A stretch of DNA of 64,000 nt from Platycnemis pennipes (GCA_933228895.1 OW121846.1:41806107-41870106), one strand, 5' to 3'. Counted from the stretch's first letter, positions 13,375 to 26,122 are shown. Notes: a model not told the origin generated them from the sequence alone. Numbers and translations: made by a program.

Positions 13375-16300
13375 AAATGCCACTAGATTTGAACCAGAAA
13401 GTAACACTTTAAAATGTTCACTGTGCACATGTACCCTGAAAAAATTCAAACTCGCTGTTATCAATTTTAAATTCCCCGTAATTTACAAACAATCAAGTAT
13501 TCATTGGCAATTTTTCTACTAAACTTAGTCAAAAACTTGAATGTCATTTAGTTGCAAATATTGTATTTTTGGCACAAGCAAGAGCTGAGAAATTGGTCCA
13601 TTTTTACCAATCAGTCAGCGCTTAACCTCCCCCTAAGAAGCAAAAGTTGATATGTTATCCCACGGCATTTTGAAAAATATATTCAATGTCATCTTACTTT
13701 TTTAAATAGCAATATTTTATCAGATGAATTGCAGAAAGTTTTGGTCAATGAGTGGAGGTTCTGGCACTCCTTGAGTGATGCACTTCATTACCCTCACTGA
13801 GAAAAACTAGGGTAGTTTGTTTCTAGGCTCAGTGGATATGCATTCTTAATTTTATGATATTTTCAGTCAAATATTTTGGAATTACTTTTCTGCAAATCAA
13901 TGACGATATAAGGAGATTTCTATTTTCAAAATAATATAGGAACTGTGGCTTCTTAATTGAAATTAACAAATGCTTTTTATAATTTCCTCTTTGTGAAAAA
14001 ATCAAAGGAAAACTTTTTAGAAATTTTTATTGCAAGTGTTTTACAAAAACTATGTTTTGAAATAAATAAAGACTCCTCTTAATAATCACTTCACTAATGA
14101 CATCATAATGGCAGTTACAATCGTATAGCAAATTAATTATATTTTAGTTAATATATTAATTGATAAGGATTTTCTCTTTTCACCTTGGGCAATGAATTGT
14201 ATCAGATTTTTAATGTTTTTAAGGAAGATATTGCTTGAACGCTAAGGTGATCAAAATAATTGCATTAGGAATCACATTTTAGTCTTGTAAAATCAGCAGT
14301 ATACACTATATATAGGTATACACTACAGTGCTTATTATCACTATGGTTTTAAGTGATAAAATGTATCTCACATCTTTATGCAATACCAAATTGAAGCTGT
14401 TTGGTTTGGATACTTAACACCTATTGGAAGATTTTAAGTACCATGATCATTAATAGTAATTGTAATTCTTCTCATGTTGTGATGTGTGTTGTAATTATAT
14501 GTATAAAAATTGTGTTTTCCATGTTATATGTTTGCTGTTTGTTGATGTATAGCTGTGGGTCATATAATTTAAAAGTCATTTGTCTCAAATAATGGATAAC
14601 ACCGTTGTTTTAGGTGTCAGTAAATGTGATAACTATGATAATTACTATTCAAGGTGGTGTTGTTTGTTTTATTATTATTGTAGTCTTTAGGATGTAAATG
14701 GCTTCAATTGTATTTAAAAACAAAGATGCGAAAAGGAAGGTTTCCTCTGAAACGTATCCACTCATGCAAGAAAACACCAGATGAGAGGTGGTGGAAAAAC
14801 CGATGCTCTGTTGCTGAGAATAAAATTTAGATGAGCAATAGGTATAGTTATCTTGCAGGAAATATTATATGGTGCTTTGAGGACTGGCTACTTGAAATTA
14901 AAATTGAAACAACAGCCAAAATTTCTACAAATATGATGTTATTCACAACCACCAGGGGGATGATATGGGACAATACTATTAAGGTCATAAGTAAAGAACT
15001 TTATATCTTTCTCACGAGTTTTTACTTTTTTCTTGTTAAATATGAATCTTTAAATTGGGTCTAGATGACCTTAGATAGTTCTAATTTATAAATTGTTTTT
15101 GATCGAAGTTCGAATACGAGGCAAATTACTTGCAAGCACTAGAGGCTGTCATGAGTTGGGAAGTTGTAATTTCCTAATGAGTAGAAGATTCATGGAATCA
15201 TCACTTATGGAGTGGATGTTGAGTATAACTCTCCCTTGTATTTAAATTTTTGATGCAGCAAAGCCTCAACAATTTTTGCTGTTGAAAATGCTAGCATCTG
15301 AATAAATTTCTAGAAAGTGTCTGATATTTAACTGAGACAAATTTTAATCATGGCACATATTCACAGCTTGACAGCTGATTTAGTACATGAGTTTAATTTG
15401 TCCTTATTGTGTTCTTTTTTTCCATCATTACAATTGTTAATACAAATTTGGCGAAAATGAGTAATGCGAAAAAATTGCTTAATTAGTCCTTTGTGGGCAC
15501 CATAAGTTTTCAATGATGAAAAAACATATCAGATGTCATAGATGAAATACCATTGCACACTTTAAGGTAATTTCTGTTACCTATTTATCTTGGATTGCAT
15601 TATTTAGCAAAATGAAAATTTGGCAATGAATCCAGTCACCAAAATTTGTATTCTCATTTAAAGAAATTTTTATATTGTCGAAGAAGTTGTATAATAAGCA
15701 CATTAAAAATGCCATTGCAACTTCTAAACATGTAGATACTCAATCGGAATTAAATCAAATCCATAAGCATAAATTTAGCTTTTTAGGGGTCTTGCTGCAT
15801 AAAAATATTTGAAATAATGCCATCGTGATATTTTATCATAATCAGAGAAAATGTAGGGCAGGTATTTAGGCAAACTTTCTAGTTAAGGGGTGTAGGAATG
15901 AAATGATAGCAAAGGACTATATTTTGATCTTTAAAAATGACTCCACGTAGAAAGACACAAAATATTTTAACATGAATGAATAAAAATGAGGTGTTAAGAA
16001 TTTACTGTTAGGCTGAAAAAGATTTAAAGTAGCATTCATGTATTATGAATAAGCTGATTTTGAGAAATAAAAATATTTGTATGTTCTATGAATACAGAGA
16101 TGGAGATTATATCTTGAATTAAGTCAATCAAAGAGGATTTAACTACTTTTTTAATAGTAATTTATTCATATGTTTGTCCCAGGTGGAGATTACCAAAAGA
16201 CCCTCAAGAAATGACTGAAATTATAGCTTTAATGAGGTGTGAGTTGTTAAACACTGACATGAGGGGTGCCTTTTAAGGATTGTTTCATACTCTATAATGT

Positions 16301-19300
16301 TAGAGAATGAAATTGTTGAAAAGTGAATTTGCCTTCCAAAGCTAAGTTCCCTCCTCAAAGTGTAATGCTAGTTTACCTATACGGGTGGATATTTTATATC
16401 AGTATGAAAATAAAGCCTGAACCATGAAGAAGTCATTCAATAGCACATCTTCATGTTGCACATATATGTGTTGAGTTTCCTCAAAATATTTTTATGTCCA
16501 TGTTGTATAAATGTTTGGCATTCAGAAGTAGGTGCCATTGATGTTTTTTCAAGCACTTCACAGTGTGATTTTAGTGAAATATTAGCTTTATTATAAAAAA
16601 ATGTTGCTTCAGTTCACGAGATGAGAATTCTGCAACAGCAAGCCACCTGATTTATTTTGTTTAGTGTATAAATTTGTACTTAACTTTTTTGTGGAGTTAA
16701 CGCTGGAGCATTTTAAAAATAAGTCACTATTTAAAAAGAAAGCTTTTGGAATTCTTGGCATTTGTTATTTTTGTTATGAAATTTGTGCTCCTGATTCTTG
16801 AGACAATTGCTCTTTTTTTATGCATACATGTTCCAAATATTTTCAACGAAATTAAAATTATAATTGGAAGCTTTTTATTGATGTAAAGTATAATGCATTT
16901 TAGGGATGAGATGTTGTATGGCATATAATGTTTGTGTCACTGTCATGTATCAATATTAATCTTTGTGTCTAATCAAATTAAATAAAAAATAATTCCACAT
17001 GCCTCTTGTAATACCTTAAACTAAGTGAACTACAAATTTACCCTTAAATTGGAATATGCAATTTTTATACTAATAATTAAAAACGTCTAGTGGAGATTGA
17101 TCTTCAGTGGCAAAAATGTTCATATACTTCATGATGGAGGTAGCTGAGAAATACTGTCTGCAAGTGAATTATGGAGTAGTATAAATGTCACAAAAAGGTA
17201 ATTGCTGTCCTACATACCATCACAATAATTCCCATACAGCTCTCCGGGTGTAGTTTGGTGGTCTTATTATTTTATTGATTGGTGTAGGCACTGAACAATT
17301 AACATAGCCACTTAGGTGTTGGACTCTGTGATATACCTAACTCTTGATACTAATAAATTATTAATGATAATTTAATTTTACTTAGCTATACTTGTATGTG
17401 TCACCAACAAAAATGAATGGTATGAAAGCATCACAGTAAATATTTGTATATACTCGTTCCGATTGTCAAAATAATTTGAATAACCTCAGGTAAGTAAATA
17501 TGAGTCAATGTGGTTAAGAAATGATACGGCCTCTTGAATCACTAGAATGTGGCATTAAACTGTGAGAGTACTAATCAGCCCAACCTTGACAAATGTCTCT
17601 GAGCCTGATGACTTTCTCAGCATATGGGTATGTTATGCAAGGTAGATATAAGCCTGGAGTTGGCATCAACCTGGTATTTGGCAAATCTCACCATGCCCAC
17701 ACTTCCTCTATTCTGACCCCCAAATAAACAAAAATAAAATATTTCATGACTGCATACATGTCAGAGTTCACAACCAATAGGAGGTATACTATGGATGCTT
17801 GCCTCCTGATAAAGTGAGTGGTCAAATTAAAAAAATCGATGCACATATTTGACCTATAGAGACACATTGTCATCATCATTGTATATCAATCCCAAAATTG
17901 CTAAACTGCCACCCTCCATTCTTTTATATTCTATGCCAGCTCATTTACTTCCCTTGAGCCTTTGTTTGTCAAAGGTGTGTGTCCTATATTCTTCCTCAGA
18001 TTTTCCCTTCCTGTATGTTATTTGTATACCTTGACGGAAATATTCACCCTAAGGGGATGAATTCACCTTGTGAAACCATGAAGGTGAGGTTTTTATTAGA
18101 AGATTTTATGCAAATACATTTAAGAAGAACTAAGGTTCCCCTCATATGCAGTTCTCAATCAAGTATAAGCTGGAGTTCTGCATACTTTGAACTTGGTTTT
18201 CAGGTAAGTAACATGAGTTAGAAGTTAATCCAAACAGAGTTAAAACAGGTAAGTTGGGATTGTTTTTCTTCATTCAAAACCCCTAATGGGCAAATATGAC
18301 TTGATATCTCACCATATCCTTTACAAAATATCCTGTGACTGATACTCCTCTCCTTCCCTATTTAAAATGGCATTTTGAATTAACCCTGGAGCAAAACTGT
18401 GGAAACAACATTTTAATCCCGAAATATATGCAGATCAAGGTTTTAAGAATGCTGCATAGTGATCATGTTGGTATACTATATTAAATTTGCATTCAACTGG
18501 ATTTAAAATATGCATTTCACACATTTGTATGGACATTTCTTCACACTTATTTCAAGGATTAGAGACACTTAGGTCATTTAGATCTCTAATGTCTCTGACA
18601 ATTTTAAGGTTATATGTAATACAATTGCATAAAAACAGCACCTCAGGTCTGAGCTTCAAGCCACTGAGTTGTGGTAGGTGAAATATAGATATACAGATTG
18701 TTGTGAAATAAACAAGATAGCTTGCTGAACAGTCATGGACAATTAGCGGTGGTATTTGTCTAACCTTCTATGGTAGGCATAATTGCACCCGCATGGCCTT
18801 CAAATGTTAGGGAACCCTGTCAAGATGATTGGCTTGGCAATTGGAGGCCACCGGCAGTGCAATATTCATCTGCTTCTCTTATATTCACTTGCTATTATAT
18901 GTATTTTAGTATGACAACATTTCAGTTGTTTTCACTGGTTCTGGTGCATTTTTGGCTCTCGTTTATACTCTTTTGGTTCACATTACATAACCGTGCTTAG
19001 AGTGGGCGTGATAAAATTTACTTGAAATGGTGTTTTGAACAGTCCCAATTTAAAATAAAAAGGCTTTCCACCTTGTAAAAAGGTCACCATCTTGTATGAA
19101 GAAAACAATTTGAGTCTCAAAAGTCTCAAAACGTTGATAACTCAACAACATAGATTGCATCCCAAGGCATCCTGGAGGCATTGGGGAATGTGCCAGTCTT
19201 ATTTGATTCATTATCAAAATGTGTTCTTAGAGGATATATCAGATATAACTCATAGAAAGAGGGGAGCTTCATTTATCACGCACATGAGCCTTCGCCACAA

Positions 19301-19327
19301 AGTGTATTGCAATATAAATGAATAAAC
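13375..19327. other. AT-rich stretch with isolated splice-donor-like sites
   Basis: About 6 kb without a recognisable gene or element. Strong 5' splice-site matches (CAG followed by GTAAGT) start at about 17,490, 18,204 and 18,249. The 18,204 site follows an open frame of about 75 codons that shows no recognisable domain. Without matching acceptors or coding similarity they are only noted. A repeated GTATACACTA motif sits near 14,300. Confidence 0.5.
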
Positions 19328-19793
19328 TTTATTTTTCCCACTACCCAAGTGTGGACTGTTAAGTCGTCATCAGCTGTATACTACAGAAACAATTTTTTCC
19401 AGAAAGTATATATAGGTATCAAGGAAAGACCTCCACCTGGATGCTCTAGAGCTACAGATCTCTACAGCGAGAGATTATGAAAGACGTTGGTTCCAGGGTG
19501 AAATCCATAAAGACTTGTTGTATGCCTCCTGTTTCCCCCTCCTTGACCTCTCACTGTTAAGGGATACCTACCCACCATAACGACCTAGTGCATCACACCA
19601 CGCTAAACCTTTTCCCTCACCTACCACCCCCCTTTCTCCATCCCTTTGAAATTTCTTATCCCCACCCCATCCTAACAAACCCAAAACCGCCCCTCTTCAC
19701 TATTTTGTATATATACTTTGGAAAACATTGTTTCTGTAGTATACACCTGATGATGACTCAACAGTCGAAACTTGGGTAATGAGAGAAATAAAA
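19328..19793. mobile_element. Inverted-repeat element with about 87-bp termini (MITE- or Penelope-like terminal repeats)
   Basis: The left arm (19,328-19,414) is the reverse complement of the right arm (19,707-19,793) at roughly 85% by eye, with about 290 bp of C-rich non-coding spacer between. Shared blocks include CTGTAGTATACA, CTGATGA and ACTTGGGTA. In the right arm the plus strand reads CTGATGATGACT, CAAC, AGTCGAAACTTGGG. A GACT/AGTC mini-stem therefore lies between CTGATGA and GAAAC, resembling part of a hammerhead ribozyme core. In the left arm GAAAC is changed to CACAC. Hammerhead motifs in terminal repeats that may be inverted are known from Penelope-like retroelements, but no reverse transcriptase is present here. 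A non-autonomous MITE is equally possible. Confidence 0.65.
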
Positions 19794-19847
19794 TTGTGGA
19801 AAAATCAATTTTATTCACTTATGAATAAAATTGATTTTTCCACAATT
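19792..19847. repeat. Perfect 26-bp palindrome with 4-nt spacer
   Basis: The 26-bp arm at 19,792-19,817 is exactly reverse-complemented at 19,822-19,847, separated by CTTA. The left arm begins at the outer end of the neighbouring inverted-repeat element. The palindrome may therefore be a head-to-head junction of two element ends or an aberrant insertion footprint. Confidence 0.9.
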
Positions 19848-20980
19848 CAATGAATTTCAATGAATCGTTTCCACCATGTCACGGCCAATAACACCAACTA
19901 CAAAGAGTATTGTTATGCATGATTCTAGTATGCCTGTCTGGCTATCTTAGCCTTTATCTTCTAAAAGACATATATGAATGGCCCACTCATAGTGGTGGAT
20001 TATATGCCAAATGCAAATACATTTGCTGCATTCAAATACCCAAGTATAAGTTACTATCAGGCAGCTAGGAGTTGCAGGTGGAATTCCAACTCTTAAGAGT
20101 TAACATCTACTTGATGATCCATTGATTGAGATCTCTTACCTTCACAAAAGCTCTCTGCCTTTCATTCAATGATAAGCAGATTCTTGTGCACATTCCACTC
20201 TCTACCAAATCATATAAGAATGTGGATGACCTATGGGCACGTATGGTCATCCTCGTTCTATATAATTTGTTATCAAGGATCATGTCCTATGACTGCCTGC
20301 TATTGAAATAATGTCAAATTATTTACAATGAATGGTATGGTACCATAGTTACATAATTCAGCTACTAATCAGAGGTCCTACATGTGAATGTGGAAATGCC
20401 TCTAGACAAGCCTCTAGACAAACCCAAGTTATATGAACTTTCAAGGAAATCACACCCAGCAGGGAAAGGAACTAGCTCCTAAATATACTGTGATATGAAA
20501 ATTTATTATTGCAAGTAGCTTGGTGTGAGCTTAGTGGGCTTCACCAACCAGGACTATCTTTGGGTTGAATGCCATGGTTCCTATTAATCTGTCAAGCCAC
20601 TTTGACATGCACCTGTATGGACTCAGGACTGGATTGTCTTGCCACCTCTAGTTCCTCTTTGCCCCTCATGATAACTCTAGACTTGGGAGAGCTGTATTAT
20701 GCAGCCAACTGCAATTTATAATAATAAATTGCATATAAATATTTTTCCCAGCGATAGACTTTTAAATGTCTTTCACACCCTCTAGATTACATGAACTATA
20801 ATTCGGAAAAATTTGAAGGCCAGTTTGAGGGTTAGGTGTAGCTGCAATTTGCTCAAGAATTCATGAAAGTTTCTTGTCTCATCCTTCTTATATCCCCCGC
20901 ACTCAATCTACTCTCATCTTCAGATTCATATGTTATTTATTCATATGTTTGGTTCATGGTAGTTTTCTGGGGAACAGAGC
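19848..20980. other. Non-coding stretch
   Basis: No gene or RNA recognised. It contains a 12-bp tandem duplication (GCCTCTAGACAA twice, 20,398-20,421). Confidence 0.5.
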
Positions 20981-20984
20981 AGGT

Positions 20985-21330
20985 AGACGGTCATTAGCGA
21001 GGGTCTCTTGCTCGCGATCGGCATAATCCGGACCCTCGCTCGGCTTCCACCCTCATCAGCGACCGGACTCGGACAGCGGGGCCGCGCGGACGAAACTGAC
21101 CGCGTGCAATACAATGTTAAAAGTTATTAACTATTTAAATGATCATCAATTTATTACCGCCATTGTATCACACGTTCTAAGAGAATTACGGGCGTCTTTT
21201 GATCGACGTTCTACGATAAAAATTAACGTTTTTTATGCATTCTTCAGAAATATGCCGTTTACACTTGGCAACGTTGCATTTTCTGTATGTAGGTTAAACG
21301 CGGTGGTTTTAAACAGCTAAGAGCGTTGAT
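20985..21330. promoter_or_regulatory. CpG-dense patch, candidate promoter or first exon
   Basis: Base composition changes abruptly: about 20,998-21,105 is GC-rich with many CpG dinucleotides (for example GCTCGCGATCGGC and GGGGCCGCGCGGACG). CpGs continue at lower density to about 21,320. A 68-codon frame (21,114-21,320) follows but has no recognisable domain. CpG retention in an AT-rich arthropod background suggests an unmethylated regulatory region or transcribed first exon. Direction and gene are unknown. Confidence 0.35.
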
Positions 21331-22648
21331 AGAGGGAAATCTTGCTGGAATAATGTAATAATAACTGTTGAAACATAAGTTTTAACATGTTAAAGCAGTT
21401 TAATACATTTGAACTGTTGAGTACTTGAAATACATTAAAGTCATCGCCTGGAAGATCCACATTTATTGATCCCAAAAAAACACATGCTGGAAAAAAATTG
21501 TTTTCATGAACTTAAGTTAAAAATATAAATGTCACACTCAAGCCGGTAAGCATTGGCAAAATGGATAATTCCTAAAGGATTTTCGTGTTAATGTATATAT
21601 TTCGAAACGTTAGCTTTATGACTTAGTATCTGGAATCTCTTTAAAGAAAAATCCATCATGTTTTTTCATGAGTGTAAAACGCATATGCATGAAGTCATAT
21701 AATTTTATTTGAGTAAACATTTTACCGCTACCATTAATAACCAACCATCAGGTAGGTTTGATGCAACTCTGCACTTGATTCTTCTATGGGCGAACCACTT
21801 CATATTTACGTAATTATTCGCTTTTGCACTCTTCGATATTTCATGCGAAGCCTTCCTTCGATATTCTTCTTCTCCACCAATTCATTCTCACACTAATAGG
21901 TACGATAACATAACTTTAAATTACGCAGTGCATAAATTTAAACTAAAACTCATGTAACGATTTGAGTGATATGTTTATTTTCCTGCAGGATGGGTGGTAA
22001 TTATACGTTTGACCAAAATTGAACCAGAATGTATAACTTCGAGTAGTAATCTAGTAATGTATAACCTCGAAAGTAATCTGTAGAAATTTAGCTCTTAATT
22101 AAAGGCTGGCATGGTACCAAAGTATGTGCACTGTAAGGAAGGAGGAATGGGGTGACTTCATGGACGTGGCACCAATGCACCCACATGACATTGACGCCGA
22201 CCGGGTAGTCACCTGCTTACTTAGCAAAAACAATTTTCAAATAACTATTGATATAAAATCACTTATGTTTGCAAAGTGTATTGGCTGAAAAGCGTAACAA
22301 TGAGGCACTTGTGTTGTTCTCAATGCCATAAAAAGGAGAAGATATGTTTAAATAATTTTTTGTTTGTATAAATAAGTGTATAAATAAATGAGCACATTTT
22401 TAAAGTGAGTGTTTTATATGTTGACATATCCATTTATTAGCTATCAGGCTGCAAACTCAGGCATCCATCACTTTTATTCCGACAGTAGTGGCCGTTCTTG
22501 GTAATCGGAATACCTTAATTTATGGATTTACAGCTCCTTACTGGACAGTAATTAAACATTCAGAGGCTTTAGGTCAATTTCACCGCAATAAGGTTGCTTC
22601 CAATATATCAAAATATAGGATAAATGGTGTTAACAACTGTTACTGCAA
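21331..22648. other. Non-coding stretch
   Basis: AT-rich with moderate CpG content and no recognised gene. An imperfect tandem duplication of about 33 bp containing ATGTATAAC and TCGA lies at about 22,030-22,080. Confidence 0.5.
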
Positions 22649-22734
22649 ATGGAACAAAAAATTTCTCAGCCGAATTTTAACTCAAATTATGAAGCGGATA
22701 GCGACCTTCAGTTGTCGGATGTTTCGATGTCAAG
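22649..22734 (+). CDS. Candidate short first coding exon
   Basis: An ATG at 22,649, 18 bases after an in-frame TAA, opens a frame starting MEQKISQPNFNSNYEADSDL and continuing with QLSDVSMS. It ends at a good donor, CAAG then GTAAAA, with the junction at 22,734/22,735 and two bases of a split codon left over. The acidic, serine-rich composition and higher GC than the flanks look coding. It does not join in frame to the candidate exon at 24,675, so if real it needs another downstream exon. A longer open frame in another register (22,488-22,766) looks like background. The protein is not recognised. Confidence 0.35.
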
Positions 22735-24674
22735 GTAAAATATTAGTGAAATTGATATTACGCTAATAATAATCTAGACACAATGTATAATATCGTACAT
22801 TAAAATTTATAGAAGAGTTGAGCATAATAGATTAATTTGTAATAGATGATATTTCAATATAGTCAACTGAATATATAGATGGCGTTACTGCACAGACAGG
22901 GGCATCCGTACGCGCAATATCTGTCGAACACCTACGTTTACTAGGAATTCTCATCTCGACGGTCTAGAGGACGGGTTGAAAAAACTCGAAAATTAGCAGA
23001 AGTCAGTGTGTTACGCCTCTCCTTTTGTGTGTTCCTCTTAACTCTCGTTATCCGGTCTGTCATCTTAGCCAGTTCCTCGGCAACTCGGTCTTGCCACTGC
23101 ATTTTGTTTTCGTCGCAATCCGTTCCTTACGACAGGTGGGGTGGGTGTCGGCAGAAACGGAAGCGAAACCGGCGAATGTAGATAACGATCCTCCTCTGCC
23201 AGGCGGCAGCAAGCCCCATTCGACATCGGTTGCCGCCATTCCTCTTCCCTAGGTCCCTTTCTTTCTAGCAACCACCCTCTCCCTTTCCAAATCGCCCCTC
23301 CTCCTCTATACGCCTTTGTGATCCCCCTCGCCCTGTACTGTTTCTCCCACAAATTGCCCCCCCCCCCTATATCCTATTTCCCCTCTTATAGGTCAGTGTT
23401 TTCTCAATGCGAAGCCAGTGAACAATTCCCTTTCGTTCCGTCGCAGCCGTAGAGTCGCACTGCTGACGAGTTGTGCAAAGCCGCAGTGCCAACTCCGAGG
23501 ATACAGTGAATTCGCTTGGATATCCGCCGCTGATGGATCCTCGAAGAAGTTGAGCCAGGTTTTCCTCCAAGTTAGTAGACATTCTTTCACTAGATTTTTT
23601 CTTGTTGTCATGATTTTCCTATTGTAAATTAACTGTATTTGAATTGTGAATGTGCGTTTTGGGATTGTATTTCATGTGGATTTTTCTCCGTTTCATTCTT
23701 ATGACCAATTGTTTAAGTCTCTCCTCTCTTCGAGAGATGAACGTTCAAGACTATTCTTTCAACCTGGGAACTATTAGCAGTTGCATCCCAGATCGGACAC
23801 ATTCGTTTAATACGATAACTAAGACAATTTTTATTCAGCACATCATATATGTCCTAGCAGCGCAATTAGGTTACCACCTTCTTGTATTATGAGCAGATGT
23901 ATAATTGTTTTCCCTATATCCTATGCATATCATGTGAATGCCAAGCAGCTATTCTGACACTTGTTGAACTGGTGTGAATGGTGAGATCAGACATGGGAGT
24001 CCCATTGCACGTAAAGATTCACTAGCGAGATATTTACCTGGGGCATTATGCTTACTCTATCACTGTAGCTCATATGTATATGATTTATTTTTCGCAGTTA
24101 TTCTATAAATGTATTTTTACATAAAGGCAAACCAAGTACCTCTCTATTATTTTACCTGGATGGCCGTGTTGCAATACCCCATTAATTCTGGAAATAATTT
24201 TCGATTTGGAGACCTTTCAATGCTAAAATCATATCTTCCGTCATTCGTACTTAAATTTAATTTGTTGTGAATATTCGTGGTGAAAAAGGAATATCATACT
24301 TTCGTAAAACTGCAGATGAAAAATTTCCTCCTCTTCCCTGCTTCATTATAGAAGAAAGACGAGCAGCTGTCCTTCGTCGTTGCCGAATGGCAGATGTGCG
24401 AGATTCCAGCTACTGATCGGAGCCCAGGTCAAATCATAGTCAACATATGAGGGCACTCACGTCTTAGTGGTAGTGAGTAATTTATGTGGGATTGTTACTT
24501 ACTATATTATTGAATCATGCCGTGAACTTCAAACTAAGAAGTGAAAATGATTTTGCATTGGTCTCTGTTGAAGTGTGTGTGGCGATATTCATAGCTCTTC
24601 ATGCTAATACTATGAGATAGGAAAATGTTATAGTTCTAAGGCTAATAAATATTTTTTTATTTTTGATCACTCAG
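22735..24674. promoter_or_regulatory. CpG-richer region with initiator-like site, candidate promoter or untranslated exon
   Basis: From about 22,900 to 23,600 GC and CpG content rise well above the surroundings. The sequence includes an arthropod initiator-like TCAGTGTG near 23,005, a C10 run near 23,358 and several short unrelated open frames on both strands. One frame after an acceptor-like ACAG (near 23,131) reads VSAETEAKPANVDND, then a Pro/Gly/Ser-rich segment to a stop at about 23,252. This may be an exon but is unsupported elsewhere. The rest, 23.9-24.67 kb, is plain AT-rich sequence ending in a pyrimidine-rich acceptor. Confidence 0.3.
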
Positions 24675-24785
24675 GTGGAGGCCAATCAGCTGTTGATCCT
24701 GTTTGACAGAAGTCGGATGTGGAACTCGTTTCGACGCGGGAACTTTGACACCAACAAACTGTTGCGCGAGAGAGTGCGAAAGTAG
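24675..24785 (+). CDS. Candidate terminal coding exon or transcribed first exon
   Basis: After the acceptor-like TTTTTGATCACTCAG, frame 0 is open for 36 codons (VEANQLLILFDRSRMWNSFR, then RGNFDTNKLLRERVRK) and ends at TAG 24,783-24,785; the other two frames close early. GC content is clearly raised. Two readings are possible. It may be the last coding exon of an unrecognised plus-strand gene. Or it may be a promoter/first exon, because it contains CCAAT next to CAGCTG and a strong donor GTGAGT follows at 24,807. Similarity searching would decide. Confidence 0.35.
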   Translation: MEANQLLILFDRSRMWNSFRRGNFDTNKLLRERVRK

Positions 24786-25617
24786 TGAACTTCGTCACTC
24801 GTGTCCGTGAGTATGTATGTACCTTATCTCTGTTCGTGGATATGAAACCATTTTACTGCACGAAAGATATATTTGACGATGGGAATGTGCATATTCAAGT
24901 ATGGAGTGGTATAAATCGAGAGAAGTTGGAAAAATTGAAACTTGATATGTTCCTCGGGATCCAATGGTTCTCCGTGAAAGAATATGGCTCAAGTTCTTCT
25001 TCCGTTAGAATAGGTGGAGATTATGATTTATATTTTCAGCTAATCTAGATGAAACAATTGTGACGGTATTCCGAATTGATCGGAAAGGAGGACTTTTTAA
25101 ATACTTCGTGTACGATCCTTGTCCTATTTAGCTGGTCATTCTTTTACAGCTAACGTAATTGAATTTCGTTTACCACTGGTTTTTCCTGTGGGGTTGAATT
25201 TTCTCCCTAGGTATCTATCTGATCGTGTTCCCAGATGGGCAAACGCAGGGCGTCTATGTACTGATATTATGTCAAAGAAGTATATTGGGTATAGAAGTGA
25301 TCGTGCAGTGCCAACAACATGCCATACTTCATTGACAACAGGTGCCTCACTTGCCTCAAGCACACTCACAACTTACCTCAAGAGTAGGTGGGTTTAGTGT
25401 AGTGAAACAGGGCGTCACAGAGCAATTCAGATCCAAGAAGCTACGGATATAAGTAAACCTATAGCAATAATAACTCTTAGCAGTACTTAACGTAGTTAAA
25501 AAACCTAGGGCTCCTTACTTGACAATGAATAGGTCAAAGGAAAACCTTAGATTCTGACTTGTAGGGCTTGGTAAACGGTTATTCTTGAAATGCAGCTATC
25601 AACAAAATTTAATTATA
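24786..25617. other. Mixed-composition stretch with unassigned open frames
   Basis: Two plus-strand frames of moderate length (24,843-25,048 from an ATG, and 25,119-25,397) have fairly balanced codon composition but no recognisable motif, no matching splice sites and no family resemblance. They could be parts of an untranslated exon, a decayed element or chance frames. No function is proposed. Confidence 0.3.
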
Positions 25618-25618
25618 A

Positions 25619-25920
25619 GGGGGCGAGTTGGTGTAGTGGTTAGAGTACCATCCTCTCTCCAAAAGGGTTCGAATCCCGGCAATGAAAAGGTTCTTCATTG
25701 GTTAACCGGCCACTACTTGAGTATTTCGTGGATAGCAAATCGAGTTCGGTACTCAGTCCGTTGAATAGGATGTTTAAGCCGAAGCCCCCTTGTTACAAAC
25801 AGGCTGCCTTCGCCGAGTTTTTCCTCTTCCTCCTTTCCCTTCCATTCTCTCCTAATAGCTTTTATCCCGGTCTGAAGCGCCTATTAGTGTGGATACATAG
25901 TTGAAATCAGATGAAATTAC
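25619..25920 (+). mobile_element. tRNA-derived SINE
   Basis: The head carries an RNA polymerase III internal promoter: A box TGGTGTAGTGG (25,629-25,639) and B box GGTTCGAATCC (25,666-25,676), spaced as in a tRNA. The first ~65 bases resemble a tRNA 5' half and T-arm, but no acceptor stem closes, so this is not a functional tRNA gene. A unique body follows, containing GGTTAACCGGCC and a pyrimidine-rich segment. The 3' end is approximate; an AT-rich tail begins near 25,910. AATTATAA before the head and AATTACAA near 25,916 may be remnants of a target duplication. The family is not named. Confidence 0.75.
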
Positions 25921-26122
25921 AACGGGTGATAACAATAATACAGTATTTACACATTAAAGGGAACAAAGTGTATCTGTTGATATTATTCAGAAATATGAGC
26001 ATGCAAACTAAATAATAAACTAGGAAAATTCTACGAATAATTCAAAATGTTCATTCATGTGAGGGCCGTGTAATGAATTTCAGCGTTTCAGCTCTGAAAA
26101 TAGGAAAAAATTGTCATCATAA

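Noticed and set aside
17490..18254. Exons ending at CAG/GTAAGT donors near 17,490, 18,204 and 18,249
   Set aside because: Good donor matches alone; no recognisable coding sequence or paired acceptors nearby, so not listed as exons.
23065..23611. Several minus-strand frames of 71-95 codons
   Set aside because: They overlap each other and plus-strand frames in a GC-richer patch where stops are scarce; no motif supports any of them.
25619..25690. Functional tRNA gene
   Set aside because: A and B boxes are present but no acceptor stem or full cloverleaf closes and a SINE-like body follows.
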